From: Mesaphorura yosii
Lineage: Eukaryota; Arthropoda; Collembola; Poduromorpha; Tullbergiidae
Assembly (NCBI GenBank): GCA_009869945.1
Contig: WIXG01000020.1
Location: 371,538-435,537, forward strand
DNA: 64,000 nt
Direction: 5' to 3'
Shown: in pieces, positions 38,101 to 49,684 of the stretch
Numbering within the stretch: the stretch's first letter is position 1
Layout of the letters: each line of letters starts with the position of its first letter
The notes under the pieces: model-generated
Database searches by the model: none
The model's input: the letters and a program-made list of their open reading frames with translations, nothing else
What the model was told of the DNA's origin: nothing
Program-made: the position numbers and the translations under genes

Positions 38101-41100
38101 TCTGCACGCACAATCTTGAGCACGACCATGTATCCGAATTTATCATTTGGAAACGCGAGCCCAAACACGTCCACGCCGTCGTCACTGTCACATTCTGTAA
38201 TTTGCAGTTGTAAAATTTGCTCATTCGACTCACTGCGCAGTGAAACGAATAAGAAATTTCGAAAAGGGCTGTGTCGAGACAAATGGGACATGCCTGGCTC
38301 GTGTTTCGTGCACTTCCCGATTGCGATTTCCATTTAATTGCGCATTGTGTTCTCAATCAATCTTTCCTCACGGAGGAACGAACTCGTAAAGTCGTAAAAT
38401 GTAAACTCCGTCCAATTCCGGGTGAAATTTAGGTTACCTGAAAATTGAATCGAACTCATTGAACTAAACACCGCAATTGGCGTACACTTTCTTTTCCTTT
38501 GACTATGTAGAATATTCCTCTGAAAAAGCACATCCGAAAATCTCGCCGACCTGACGGCTTGGACGCCAAGTGGGAGATTGCCTGCACAACCGAAGAGGAC
38601 TGGCAACTGCTGACCAACAAATTCAAAAACTGTAAATCGAAGGATGAGAAGGCACTGTACGAACGCTTGAGAGACCAATTTCTACCCGAGCTTCCGCGTC
38701 TGTTTGCCGAACGCGAGAAGCTGATGAGCAAGAGAATGATGGATCCGGCACCCCGCCGCAGCAACCGCGCCGTGCCACCGGGTCTTCTCACGATTCCGCC
38801 AACGCCGTCCCATCCACCCCAGAAATCAAGCAGTGTGCTATTTGACGAGCTTCAGTCTCTGAAGGAGAGCGAAGAGAAAGAGAAGGAGGCACAGCGCAAG
38901 GTGGAGATGGAGGCGAAGAAGACAAGTGGTGCACACAACAGCGGGGCTTCCGGTGGTAACGCTAGTGCTGCCCAAAGCAGTGACGAGGAAGAACCAGTCA
39001 ACCCGGAATCGCAGCTTTCTGACGCGGAACTCGCTCAGCGCCAGCGGGAAGAGCAGGAAAAGGCCGACCGGCTCTTCGCCGAGCAGTTGGAACGCGAGGA
39101 ACGAATGGCGAGGCTTCATTTACGCGAACGGCGATTCAGTGGTGCTGGAGGAAGAAGCCGAGGGGCGGACCTCCAAATGTTGTCTGCGCTGACGGCGAGT
39201 GCGAAGGAGGCGTCCAAGGCCAAAGCCCAAGCCAAGAAGCGGTCGGGCAGCTCAAGCCCGAGCAGGAGTCGAAGTCGATCGGAGAAAAGGAAGGGAAGCG
39301 GCAAGTCAAAGGTCAAGAAAGTCAAGAGTGCGCGGATGACAAACAATTCCATCTCCGCATCCTTGCTTGGCGACTCGGATGACAATAACAGCGACGACGG
39401 TGATGATTCAAGCAGTGATGACGACGACCGCGATGGCGGCAATTTCTCGTCGTCCGACTCGGACAGCGACGGAGAATCGAAGCGGAAAAAGTCCAAGAAG
39501 GGAAGTGATTCCCCAACGAAGAAGGACATTCGCAAACGCGTGTTTTCTGGGTCGTCGCGTGCCAAGCAGAAGAAGAGCAAGAGTCCGGTGGCAGACAAGA
39601 AGAAAAAGACCAGCGCCGACGCACCTTCAAGCTCCAAGTCCTCAAGCAAGTCAAGCAGCAAGAAGTCAGGAACAAATAGCAACAGTGGCTTCGGGCTCGG
39701 AACGTCCAAGACCAAAGTCAAGTCTAGTTTACTGTAAGTTCTTTTCTGTTACTTTTCTTGGTCGTCTCTTTATGCCAAATAGTTTCAGTTTGCTTAACAT
39801 GTTGAATGAATTCAGGTTTTCGCAAAACGAAGAGGACATTCTAATTGGCATGCATAAAGTCATCGAGACCGTCAAAGCACATCGTGACGCGTGGCCATTC
39901 GTGAACCCCGTCGACGAGGAGTATGCGCCGGGCTACTTCAATGTCGTGAAGGAGCCCATGGACATTCAGACGATGGAGGACAAGCTTGACAATCAGGAGT
40001 ATCAATCAGTGGATGAATTCAAAGAGGACTTTCAGAAAATTGTGGATAACTGTCGCCTGTACAATGGAGCTTCTAGTGGTAAGCACTCGCAAATCGCAAT
40101 GCGCAACGCGCTTGCATGACCTCCTCTGTGCCACTCTCACTGATTTCACAAATACCTGCTTACTACTTTCAGAGTACACGGAAATGGTCGAGACTATCGA
40201 AGAGCTCTTCAACAAAACAATTCAACGAGTCATGATTCAGGACGAGTCAGATGATGAGGAAATCTCGATTGAGTACGCGGACGCGGGGACGGGCCAAAAG
40301 AAGAAGAAGAGCAGCTCCGCCGCTGCGACAGCAGCAGAGAAAACCAAACCTGAGTCAAAGAAGAAGAAGATTACTGCCGCGACCGCGTCTGCAGAGAACG
40401 ATGAAGTACCGATTTCGAGTAATACAAAAAACAAATCAAAGAAAGAGTCGTCTCGTCCCAGCAACAAGGATAAGGAGAAAACATCTTCTTCGAAGAGCAG
40501 CGCAAAGGCCAAGAAAGAGCAACTGATGCGTCACCACTCGCACAAATCTGACAAGGACGGTGGGAAAGTTGTGTCGGCCACTGCGGAAGCTTTAAAAGAC
40601 ATGAACAAGTGGCTGGACGAAACCCCCGTCGGAGTCCCTGCTAAGCCACACAAGAAAGAGAAGCGTAAGCAAGACGACGACGGTGGATCCTCGGACAACG
40701 ACTCGGCAAAGAACAGGTCCAACTCGGCTTCGAAGGTGAACAGATTTGAGGGGCGAGTTGGCAACGCCGGACTCCCACCGCCTTCCCTGGAATTCGTGTC
40801 CGCTTTCGAGATTGCCGATCCACCCAGAAAGAAAAAGTACATGAAGACTATGGAGAAAGAGTCCAAGTTCAGCTCGAGCCGTGAGCGCGAACGTGATGGA
40901 GACGACAAATCAAAGCCAGTTAAGAAGCGCCATCGCCATCATTCTTCAGAACAAAGAAAACATAGTAGTGCTGATGCCGAGGGAGATGCGAGCGATAGAG
41001 AAGAAAAACCGCACCACCACCATCATCATCATCATCATCACAGACACCACTCGCATTCCAGCGCCGACGGCGAGGTGGCCAGCACTAGCATGACTGGAAA

Positions 41101-44100
41101 GTCTTCCCAGATTCCCCCCAAGAAGCGAGGAAGTTCGTCCGTTTCCGGCTCCGCGAAGCGAAGGAAGCCAAACTCGTCCGGATCGTCGTCGCCAGCACCG
41201 ATGAGAAAGTCTGGTTCGAAGAAGGATGGGAACGAGAGCGCCGATGCGAGCAAGTCAGGCGGAGCTTTGGCTATCGTGAAGGATCCTAGCGTCAGTACCG
41301 TCGCGAGACGAAAGGGCGAAGGTGCAGCCAAGGGAGGAACCAAGAAGCCGCTCATGAAGCGGTCGATGAGCCTCCTGCAGGGATTCAAGAACAGCGGCTC
41401 GATGAAGCGTCTCCAGGTTGGTAAAGCAACGAAATTCAACATAAAACACTCCATGTCGCTTTCGCTCGACGCGGAGAACAGTCGAGACAACAATAATGGT
41501 GCTCCTAAATCTGAGCTTCTGCCTCCTTGGAAGCGTTCTGCTGCTGCGGCGAGAGTGCTTGGTCCCGCGCCAGAGACCGGAAGTACAAGCACGGCGGGAA
41601 ATCGTAACGCGACCACTGCTGCGACAGCCGAGTTCCTGAAATGGCAGCAGGCCGAGCGCGGACAGGATACTCGCCCTAACTGGCTGAAGAATAAGAAAGA
41701 TGGCCCGAAACTGAGTCTTGGAACCGTCCTACCAAAGCATGCCATAAATCTGAGTGGGCTGAAGTACAACGAGGCAGCGGGCACGAATGGGCTCTCGGAC
41801 ACGGAGCATAACGGCTCCACACACGAGGAAGAAGAGGAAGAGGACGACGAGGATGAGGACCTGTACGCGAAGCTCGAGCGGGGACTTGCCAACTTGAGTC
41901 GCGGGACGCTGTCTGACAAGGCGAGAGAATTGCTTGCCTCGAATCCAGCCTTGGCTGCCAAGATTGCCGTGAACGGAGTAGAAAAGGTGCGAAGGGAGGA
42001 GATGTCGGGTGGCAATGAGGAGGAAAACAAAGAAGAGGAAGGGGCGGCCGGTCCCAGTTCGAATGGGAAGTCAGGTATCACTTCCAAAGATCGTAAATTC
42101 GAGCCAACAAAGGGATTCAACGCGGAGAAGTCCTTGCCAAACTTGTCAGCATGGTTCAAGGCGTTTGGGGCACCGAGCTCCAACTCTTCGTCGGGCACAT
42201 CCACAGCGGCCACAACTCCAACAGCCAGCAACACCAAAGAGGAGAGCAACACGCCTCCGATCACGCCGCCAGCACACACAATCACGAAGCCAAAATTCCG
42301 GGTGATGGGACGGACGCCTGGTGGAGAGAAGGCGGCCGGTAGCACGAAAGCATCCGTTGACTCGTCACATGTGAAGGGTGAACAGCAGTTGACGGTAGGC
42401 GGCGGGAGTGGTGGGGGAAGCAAGCCAAAGTCTCCATCCTCATGTGGGAAACAGGAAAGGAAAGAGACAGAAAAATCTCGTCGAGGCCCTCAGCATCGTA
42501 ACAGGAAGGCAAGCACGAGCAGCATGAGCTCACAGTCCGAAGTTGGTTCGCCTGCGGTGTACTACGGAAGCAGCGGAAATAATCAGGACAGCGGAGTCAT
42601 TAACCCACCCAGATGGGCCGACAGCGGAATGGACCACCCGAACTGGGGTTCCCAGTCACAGTCGCCGTCAGCATCGTCCCAAGTCAGCTCCCAGTCTCCT
42701 GCCGGACCGAACTCGCCATTCTCCCCCGCGCCCATCTCCTCCCCGCCCGAAACTCCCCCCAGGCCTGTGGGGCCGGTTCGTGTGGGCTTTTATCAAGATA
42801 TAACCAACTCGTCGTCTCAGCATTCTAGTCCCGAGAAGGCTGGCAGCAACGAATCACCGCAAAACATTATCAACGTCACAAGTCCGGCCACTCCACCCAC
42901 TTCGAGTTCCCACAGTTCCCAGTCGCAGGCGAGTGCACCGAAGCGAGAGACGTCGGTCCTGAAGGGATACCCATCGTATGCTCCAAACTACGCCCAACGG
43001 TACGGCGTGAACAACAGCAACTCTCCGAGTCCATTGGGCCCGGCGACGCCTGGAAACAATGTGAAATCACCGCCGTCAGTGGAGACACGTCCGGCCCCGG
43101 ACTCACCTCCCGTCAACACCAGCAAAATATACACTCACTTGGAGTCCAAGAAGCAGTCTCCGAACTCAGAAGCCATTCCACCTCGCGTCATGTACGACCC
43201 GCCACGCTGGAGTCCGTACCCGCCCGGCCACCCCCTCTACCATCCGCCCTCCCTCCCACGAGCCCATCTGGCGTCTGCCCCTGCTTCAAGTCCACATTCA
43301 GATCTTTTCTCACCAAATCCCCCAAACTACAACCAGCCAGAGAACTACGGGCAGCCAGAAGCCGCGCACTCTCGTAACAACTCGCGATACAATCCAAACA
43401 GCAGCATGAGTGGAGGCCCACAAGCAGCGCACTCCAACTCGCAGCCTCAGGCGGCCCATGCACACCAGTACTCCTCGTCAGTTTCGTCGAGCTCCAATAC
43501 CAGCTCGGTCAACATGTCGCAATTGTTGCGAAGTGGCACTCCGTTGATCCAGTCCAGCTACACTTCAAATCCGTACGCATCGAACCCGAGAAACGTCAAC
43601 ATCCCGCCAAACATTTACAACAACCCGATCGCCGACCGAATCGGAGGCGGACTGGGCATGATGCCGTTGAGTAGCAGTTCGGCTTTGACTTTGACCAACA
43701 CATCGTCAACTTCTTCATCGGGCGGCTCGACTTCATCGCGCGGAAAGAAAAGCCACCAGCATCAGCAACAACAGCAGTCGTCAAGCGAGTCGCAGTCCGG
43801 GTCGGGAAAGGGCAGCTCCGACATGGCCAACATGAACGGGTTCCAATGGCCACATCCGCACCATCCGATGGCTGGCCTCACGCAGATCGTGAACAATCTT
43901 CCCGGCTCGATGAATCCGTACATTTCGCGTGCAGGACACCATCCACACTACGATCCGGAAGCGATGGCAAAGTACGCTCGGAGCGGCGGGGTCGTCGACC
44001 CAATTGGATACACGAATCTCAGTGCCGGTAGCTCCAAGTCCGTTTCGCACCCGCACCCCGAAATGTTGGCCAAGGGGTTGGTCAACCTGAGCACAAGTTC

Positions 44101-44851
44101 ATCGGGGGCTCCTTCCACTTCCGCTCCAGTCCAAACTTCCGGGAGCAAAGCAACGGGCGGAAGGCGAGGACGCGGGGAAGGGAAAAAGTAAGCAAATTAA
44201 AGTTACAATTATGTTATGAATGTTCCAGATTACAAAACGTGGCTTGTTTCCGGTATTTGCAGGACGAAGGCTGCTGCAGCAGCTGCGGCGGCTGCTGCTG
44301 CCCAACAACAGCAATCTCAGCAGCAACAACAGCAACAACCCATCGTGCCTGGCAGCGCTTTCAACTTTTCCTCACTGAGCACAGACTTGTGTCTGTACCC
44401 GAAGGAAATCGGTGAGCCCCCTTCTTCCATGTACTCCTCCTCTTCACCCCTGCCGCTCGCCCACTCTCACCACCACCGGGCGACGTCTGAGCATCTGTAC
44501 TCCTCAGCCAACTCTAATTTCCACCAATCGTTTGTGTCTGTAGCTTCCAACATGCGCTCCGGCTCGTCGAGTGGCACCGCGACACCTGGCCCGAGCCAAT
44601 CCCCGTACTCCATTCCCCCATACATCGGGTCACACCCTTCCCCGTACCACCAATCGCAGCCCTCACAGTCGTCTCCCTTCGGGAGCTCGCCCCGTGGAAT
44701 TGTGGACCCGTACCAGCAATTCTTTCCGGGCTCGCCACACGTTTTGCCTCTTCTGACTCCGACCAGCAGCTACGCACAGGCGTACGCCGCGGCGGCGGCC
44801 CACAATCCGTCGGCACATGGCCTCGGGTTCACCCGACCTGGCTGGATCTGA
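35141..44851 (+). CDS. CECR2: CECR2-like bromodomain chromatin-remodelling protein, about 2,204 aa
   Basis: CECR2 is the partner of the ISWI ATPase SNF2L in the CERF remodelling complex. Exons are 35141-35150, 36755-36843, 36940-37113, 37213-37347, 37946-38062, 38511-39733, 39816-40078, 40173-44187 and 44263-44851, all in phase. The conserved N-terminal region (about 4-240) shows [55 protein letters not shown] and [16 protein letters not shown]. The bromodomain (about 584-690) has the WPF shelf, [10 protein letters not shown] and the acetyl-lysine-binding Asn in LYNGASS. Between and after them are long low-complexity regions: KR/S/D/E-rich tracts, ten consecutive His (41012-41041), Pro/Ser-rich runs, and an Ala11 then Gln-rich tract at the start of exon 9. 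The first coding exon carries only ten coding bases. The C-terminal half is much longer than in vertebrates and largely unalignable by eye. Nuclear location is expected. Confidence 0.92.
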
Positions 44852-46423
44852 GAATTGCTACCCAGTTCAACCACCGCTGCTGCCCCGACCACAGAGTCTA
44901 GTTGTAACGACCCGTCGGCTATTGCTAGTAAGAAACGAAAGAAGTTTAGGTAAATTGCATGTGAAAGGAGGAGTGTTTTGAAGAAATGCGACTGGTCAAT
45001 CAGTAATCGTAATTCCTCAGTGCTGTAGTTAAGTAATCAACCCGATGTCCCCGTGATCACCCGTGACCATACCAATTCGGCAGCAGAGGTGATTGAATGA
45101 GAATGGGTACCCTTCCCATCCTGCCCTGTGCCCGGCCCCGTCCCAAACCAGCCGACTGGCTTCCTGGCCGCCTGTCTTTTTTTAACTTTGGTAGGTTTTC
45201 CAAAATCAGATAGTGTAAGTATTGTACGATAGCGAATAGCATAATGAGAGTTGGGTCTCTTTGGCTGCTCTCTTCATAAATCTCGGTAGGATTTAGAACC
45301 TAGCACGTAGAACGTAAAACTGTTAGCTTTAGTTTATACTGGAGGGGTATAAAACTAACTAAGCCTTATTTTAATCATTTTTATTCAACTTTAATCTAGT
45401 TAATTAAGCACTTCCGTAAGTAGAAAATTCTGCCCAGCTTTACAAATACTTGCATGCGCCTTTCGCCTTTCGATATATTGCGACTTGCGAGATTTTTGTC
45501 AAATTTTACTTGTAACTCCGTAAGCTATACCGATTTTTAGCCATTTTTGCAGGTACGTTGCGTGAAACTTACTAAACGTAAATGCTAGTGCTGTTTTACT
45601 GAACTGTAAAGCTAATTGGAGATTACCAACCAACTAAGCAACAAGAAAATCCAAGTCAGTTAGATGTTCACCTTGGCTAATTATCTCGTGTGAGCTGTAA
45701 ATCTCAAATTGCTCTTTCTCCTTGATACTTTTATAGTTACCTTCGATGTTGGTGTTGACTTGGCACTTGAATCATCGTCCGCGCCCGTAGTGATAAGCTA
45801 AGCTCTTTGTTAAGCAAGCAAGTAGACAAAACACAAAAACCATAACCAGTAGCCATAGTCGTAACGCAACATACGTATGTCATACACAACACTTTACTTA
45901 CTTACTTGGACGTAGAAATAGTTAACTAGTTGTAGTCGGTAAGATTCATTGTTGCTTCAAGAAAATATATTTGTAGTTTTAAATGTTGGAGAAGGAATTA
46001 TTTATTCGATTTTAACTGTGAGCATGAGCATGTATCTGCATCGAAGCACAGCCACACTTGAACCTTTTGGAATAAAACCAAGCCATTTTCTTCACGCTCG
46101 GCTGTTTCATTTCCTGACTCATGACATCAGATGCTGGATTGCGCCCTTTCATAAGAATTCACAATCCTGCCACTGGGGAAAATTTCGTACACGTCGACAT
46201 CAACGCGACAAATTTAGCAATCGTCCTTGAAGGAAGAATGCATGATCGAGTTTGGCAATGAAATTATCGGGCCAAACATCTGAAAATTGTCGCCGCATTC
46301 CGCGTTTCATCTGCTGAGAAACTTTTGGCTTGACATTCCTCTTGCGACGGCATAAATAAATTCGTGAATGCAGTTGTGAATTGCACCACAGAAAGCAGTC
46401 AATCAAATTCGACACAAGGCAAG
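44852..46423 (+). other. CECR2 3' UTR and spacer before the SEC14-like gene
   Basis: No supportable coding sequence. AATAAA at 46071-46076 is the best polyadenylation signal and would give a 3' UTR of about 1.2 kb. The remaining roughly 330 bp must hold the promoter of the SEC14-like gene. Confidence 0.45.
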
Positions 46424-47529
46424 ATGCGATCTCAAATCTTCTCAGCAATCACGGCTTTCCTCCTTGGGCTTTCGGTGCTGGTGTGTGGCGCGACGGCCAG
46501 CGACGGCGACACGAAGTTCACGCAAAAAGAGCGGCAGGCATTGGACGAGGTAAGCGCCACACCGGAGTAATCATAATAAAAATTGAACGATTGTCGATCT
46601 GGTCGTTGATGCTTGTGCCGATTGCATTTGCGCTGATTGCTTTTGTGCTCCAGCTCTCGCCGCAGGTGAGCCCTTTCATGCGGAGCAATTTCACAAAGTC
46701 TGATATCCACCTTGTGCACTGGCTTCACGAAAATAACCTGGACGTTGAGGCCACTCGTAAGGCGCTGCTGGCAACAAGCAAGTGGCGAAAGGAGAACCGG
46801 ATCGCCGACACAGTCCTGGAAGACTGGTCTGCTTTTGAGAGCAAGTTTCCGGCCAACATCGAGGGACGGGACCGAGAAGGGCGTCCCGTGCTTCTTCTAT
46901 CAGGGAATGCGTGGAACGTAAGAAAGGCAGTGATGTCGGGCCGAATGGACGTGTACAAGAGATTTCTGGTGCGGACGGTCGTCGAATTGCCGCTCCAGAC
47001 GCTCGAAAGCATGTATGACGCGGAGGGAAGTGGACACAACGTCTCACAATACATCTTCATCATGGACTTGCACGGAATCAACGTTCGAGAACAGATTTGC
47101 ATGCAGTGTAAGATCGGACCCGAGCCTAAAATTAAATGTGAGTCTAATTAAAGGTTGACCAATTCATTTCTGATCGCAGGTCTCGCTGCGTGGGCTTATC
47201 TCATGTCGACTGGCGAAGAGCACTACCCGCGCCTTGCTTTCCGCACATTCTTCATCAACGCTCCGCGAGCGTTTGACCTCGTCCAGAATGTGGTTCAGCC
47301 TTTAATGAGCGAGCACTCCAGAGGTCACAAGCAAATCTTCGATCACGACCGCAGCAAATGGCAGCCCGTCCTGCTTAATTACGTCAATCCTGATCAGCTC
47401 CCCCCGCGTTTCGGGGGTACCAAGCAGAAAAATAGCAAGCCTGAATCCACAGTCGCCACGGTGCCGTCTCAAACAATTGAAATGAAGATTCCTGTAACCG
47501 TCTCAAACGCCACGATTATTTCTGAATAA
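46424..47529 (+). CDS. Secreted CRAL-TRIO/SEC14-like lipid-binding protein, 309 aa
   Basis: CRAL-TRIO (SEC14) domains bind small hydrophobic ligands such as phospholipids, tocopherols or retinoids. Exons are 46424-46549, 46654-47107 and 47180-47529 (126, 454 and 350 nt, in frame). Residues 1-26 form a good signal peptide, with basic start MRSQ, hydrophobic core TAFLLGLSVLVCG and small residues ATA before the likely cut. The CRAL-TRIO N-terminal helices follow (LVHWLHENNLDVEATRKALL, WRKENRI). The lipid-binding domain includes DREGRPVLL, YIFIMDLHGI, EEHYPRLAFRTFFINAPRAF and LPPRFGG. The protein stops about 30 residues after that, so the GOLD domain common in SEC14-like 2 proteins is absent or very reduced. 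The stop codon overlaps an AATAAA (47526-47531). The synthetase gene begins 280 bp downstream on the same strand. The ligand cannot be told. Confidence 0.87.
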
Positions 47530-47809
47530 ATCCTTTTATCTTTTACTGCTGTCAACTTTACTTCTTTATAACCCATAAAGTAGACTCGTTCAGATTGAAC
47601 TTTGTTCTGGTTTAATGATCGCATCATCGCCTTCGTCTCGTTCGCCACTCGTGGACAATCTAACCTTGAGCGCACTTGTGTATAAGCGGGAGCAACAGCA
47701 ACAGCAGAGTGCAAGGCCGCTGTTGTGCTAACTAAAGAAGGACGAAGTACAAAGTCCAGTATCTTAATAATTAGTTCTTCCAACCAGTTAGCATTTGCGA
47801 TTATTCGCT

Positions 47810-49626
47810 ATGAAGAGCTGCATCAATTCAATACTCACCAGGCTCGTCCGCTTTCAGCGCAATCCGCTGCAGGTGCGATGGGCCAGCGCAGGCGCCAACA
47901 ACACATCTGCGGGACCCGTGGCCCATTCACCGCATCCGCCTATCCAGCCCAACGACTCGGTCACGATCCCTGAGATGGTGCGACTCCTCCGCGGGCCCTG
48001 GGACGAGGCAATCGCCTTCGACGATCCCACGACAGGGCTCAAGCTCACACACGCCGAGGTCCACCGCCAGGCACGCAGTTTCGGAGCCGCTCTTCTCCAG
48101 TCGAGGGAGCTGAAGCGTGGAGATGTTGTCGGAGTCTTGCTCCCGAATTGCCCGCAGTACACTCCCGTGTTTCTCGGTATTTGGGAGGCGGGTCTCATCG
48201 CTTGCCCGTTCAACCCTGGGTACACTAAAGGTAAGACAAGATACGGACCACACTGAGTTTTGGTAGTGCGATTGAACCGACGACTGAACTTTGAATTATG
48301 GTTTGTGCAGAGGAAATGATTCGTCAGCTGGCAGACTCGGGCTCAAAGGCGGTCGTAACCATCCCACAATTCGTAGGTCAGCTCGATTCCGCGCCCGCCA
48401 TCAAGTCGGTTATTGTGGTTGCCGCACCGGGCACTACACTTCCTGCCAACACGCACAGTTATGCTGAGATGATCAAGACGGACCCTACGGGGGTGGAATT
48501 CCTCAGTGGATCCAAAGTCAACACCCGGGAGACCCTGGCACTGTTGCCCTACTCGAGCGGGACGACGGGGCTGCCGAAGGGTGTCATGATATCTCATCAC
48601 AACATGACGAGCCACCTCCTACAGCTTACAACTCCAGGTTTGCTGCAGTGGACCAGGTTCGGAGAAGGGCCGCCGGAGAGGGTTCTCGGCCTCTTACCGT
48701 TCTTCCATTGCTTTGGCTACACCGTCTTTTGCATCTTTGCCCCCTCCGTCGGCGTACACGTCCACTGCCTCCCAAAGTTCAGCCCGCCTGCCTTCATCCA
48801 AGCACTTCGCACACACAAGCCGACCATCTTACATCTTGTGCCACCTCTTCTCGCATTCCTCGTCGCGAGTCCGGAGGTTGGACGGGCGGAGCTGGAGTCT
48901 GTGCGCACCATCGTGGCCGGAGCTGCACCCATCGGCCCTGCCTTGATTCAAAAGCTGCGTGACAAGGCGGGCCACGACGTTCTTCTACAGGAAGTGTACG
49001 GGTGCACGGAGCTCAGTGCTGGCGCCACGGCGTTGCCGACACATCTCGCCAGCAACAAGCCAGGGTCGTGCGGTGTGCCTTTTCCAAGTACCGACATGAA
49101 AGTGCTGGACGTCGACAGTGGAGCTATCGTGGGTCCGGGCCAAGTCGGTGAAATCTGTTTTCGGGGCCCGCAGATGATGAATGGCTACTGGCGAAATCCT
49201 ACCGCCACTGCGGACACGATTCGTGACGGCTGGCTGCACACAGGCGACCTGGGCTACTACGACGAGGATAAGTGCCTGTTTATCGTGGATCGAATGAAGG
49301 AACTGATAAAGGTCAAGGGCTTCCAGGTGGCGCCGGCCGAACTCGAGGACATTCTCCGCACACATCCTGCTGTCGCCGACACGGCGGTAATCGGTGTCCC
49401 GGACGAAAAGACCGGTCAGCTTCCACGCGCGTACGTCGTGCTGAAGCCTGGCTCCACCGCCAGCGAGAAGGAGATTGCAGCGTTTGTGGAGGGCAAAGTG
49501 ACCAAGTACAAGGAGCTGCGTGGAGGGGTCGAGATGGTGGACGCCATTCCCAAGGCTCCGAGTGGCAAGATCCTCCGGCGAGAGTTGGTGCGAGCTTACA
49601 AGGAGCGGCAAGGGATCAAGAATTAA
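47810..49626 (+). CDS. 4-coumarate-CoA-ligase-like acyl-CoA synthetase, 578 aa
   Basis: A member of the ANL superfamily (acyl-CoA synthetases, 4CL and luciferase): it should activate a carboxylate with ATP to an acyl-adenylate and then to a CoA thioester. Two exons, 47810-48230 and 48311-49626, join in phase (G/AG). The ATP-binding motif SSGTTGLPKGVMISH is near residue 222, YGCTELS near 371, and HTGDLGYYDEDKCLFIVDR with MKELIKVKGFQVAPAELE near 450-485. The catalytic-lysine motif PKAPSGKILRREL is near 555. All are intact, so it looks active. The first 35 residues have Arg and Lys but no acidic residues (MKSCINSILTRLVRFQRN...), like a mitochondrial presequence. The C terminus is GIKN, not the SKL-type peroxisomal signal found in luciferase-like relatives. 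The substrate (medium-chain fatty acid, aromatic acid or other) is not readable from sequence. Confidence 0.93.
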
Positions 49627-49633
49627 CAAGTGC

Positions 49634-49639
49634 AATAAA
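49634..49639 (+). promoter_or_regulatory. Polyadenylation signal of the synthetase gene
   Basis: AATAAA eight bases after the stop codon at 49626. A second AATAAA lies at 49679-49684. Either could serve, so the 3' UTR is very short. Confidence 0.55.
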
Positions 49640-49684
49640 TACGTGTGCTCTGATCAATGTGCTATATTTTTTCTAATCAATAAA

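Noticed and set aside
39116..39721. 201-codon minus-strand open frame rich in Leu, Ser and Asp
   Set aside because: It is the shadow of the Ser/Lys/Asp-rich part of CECR2 exon 6, with no independent motif.
41038..42423. 461-codon open frame on the minus strand within CECR2 exon 8
   Set aside because: It lies wholly antisense to a coding exon rich in Ser, Lys and Glu codons, whose complements rarely give stops. It has no domain and no splice or start support.
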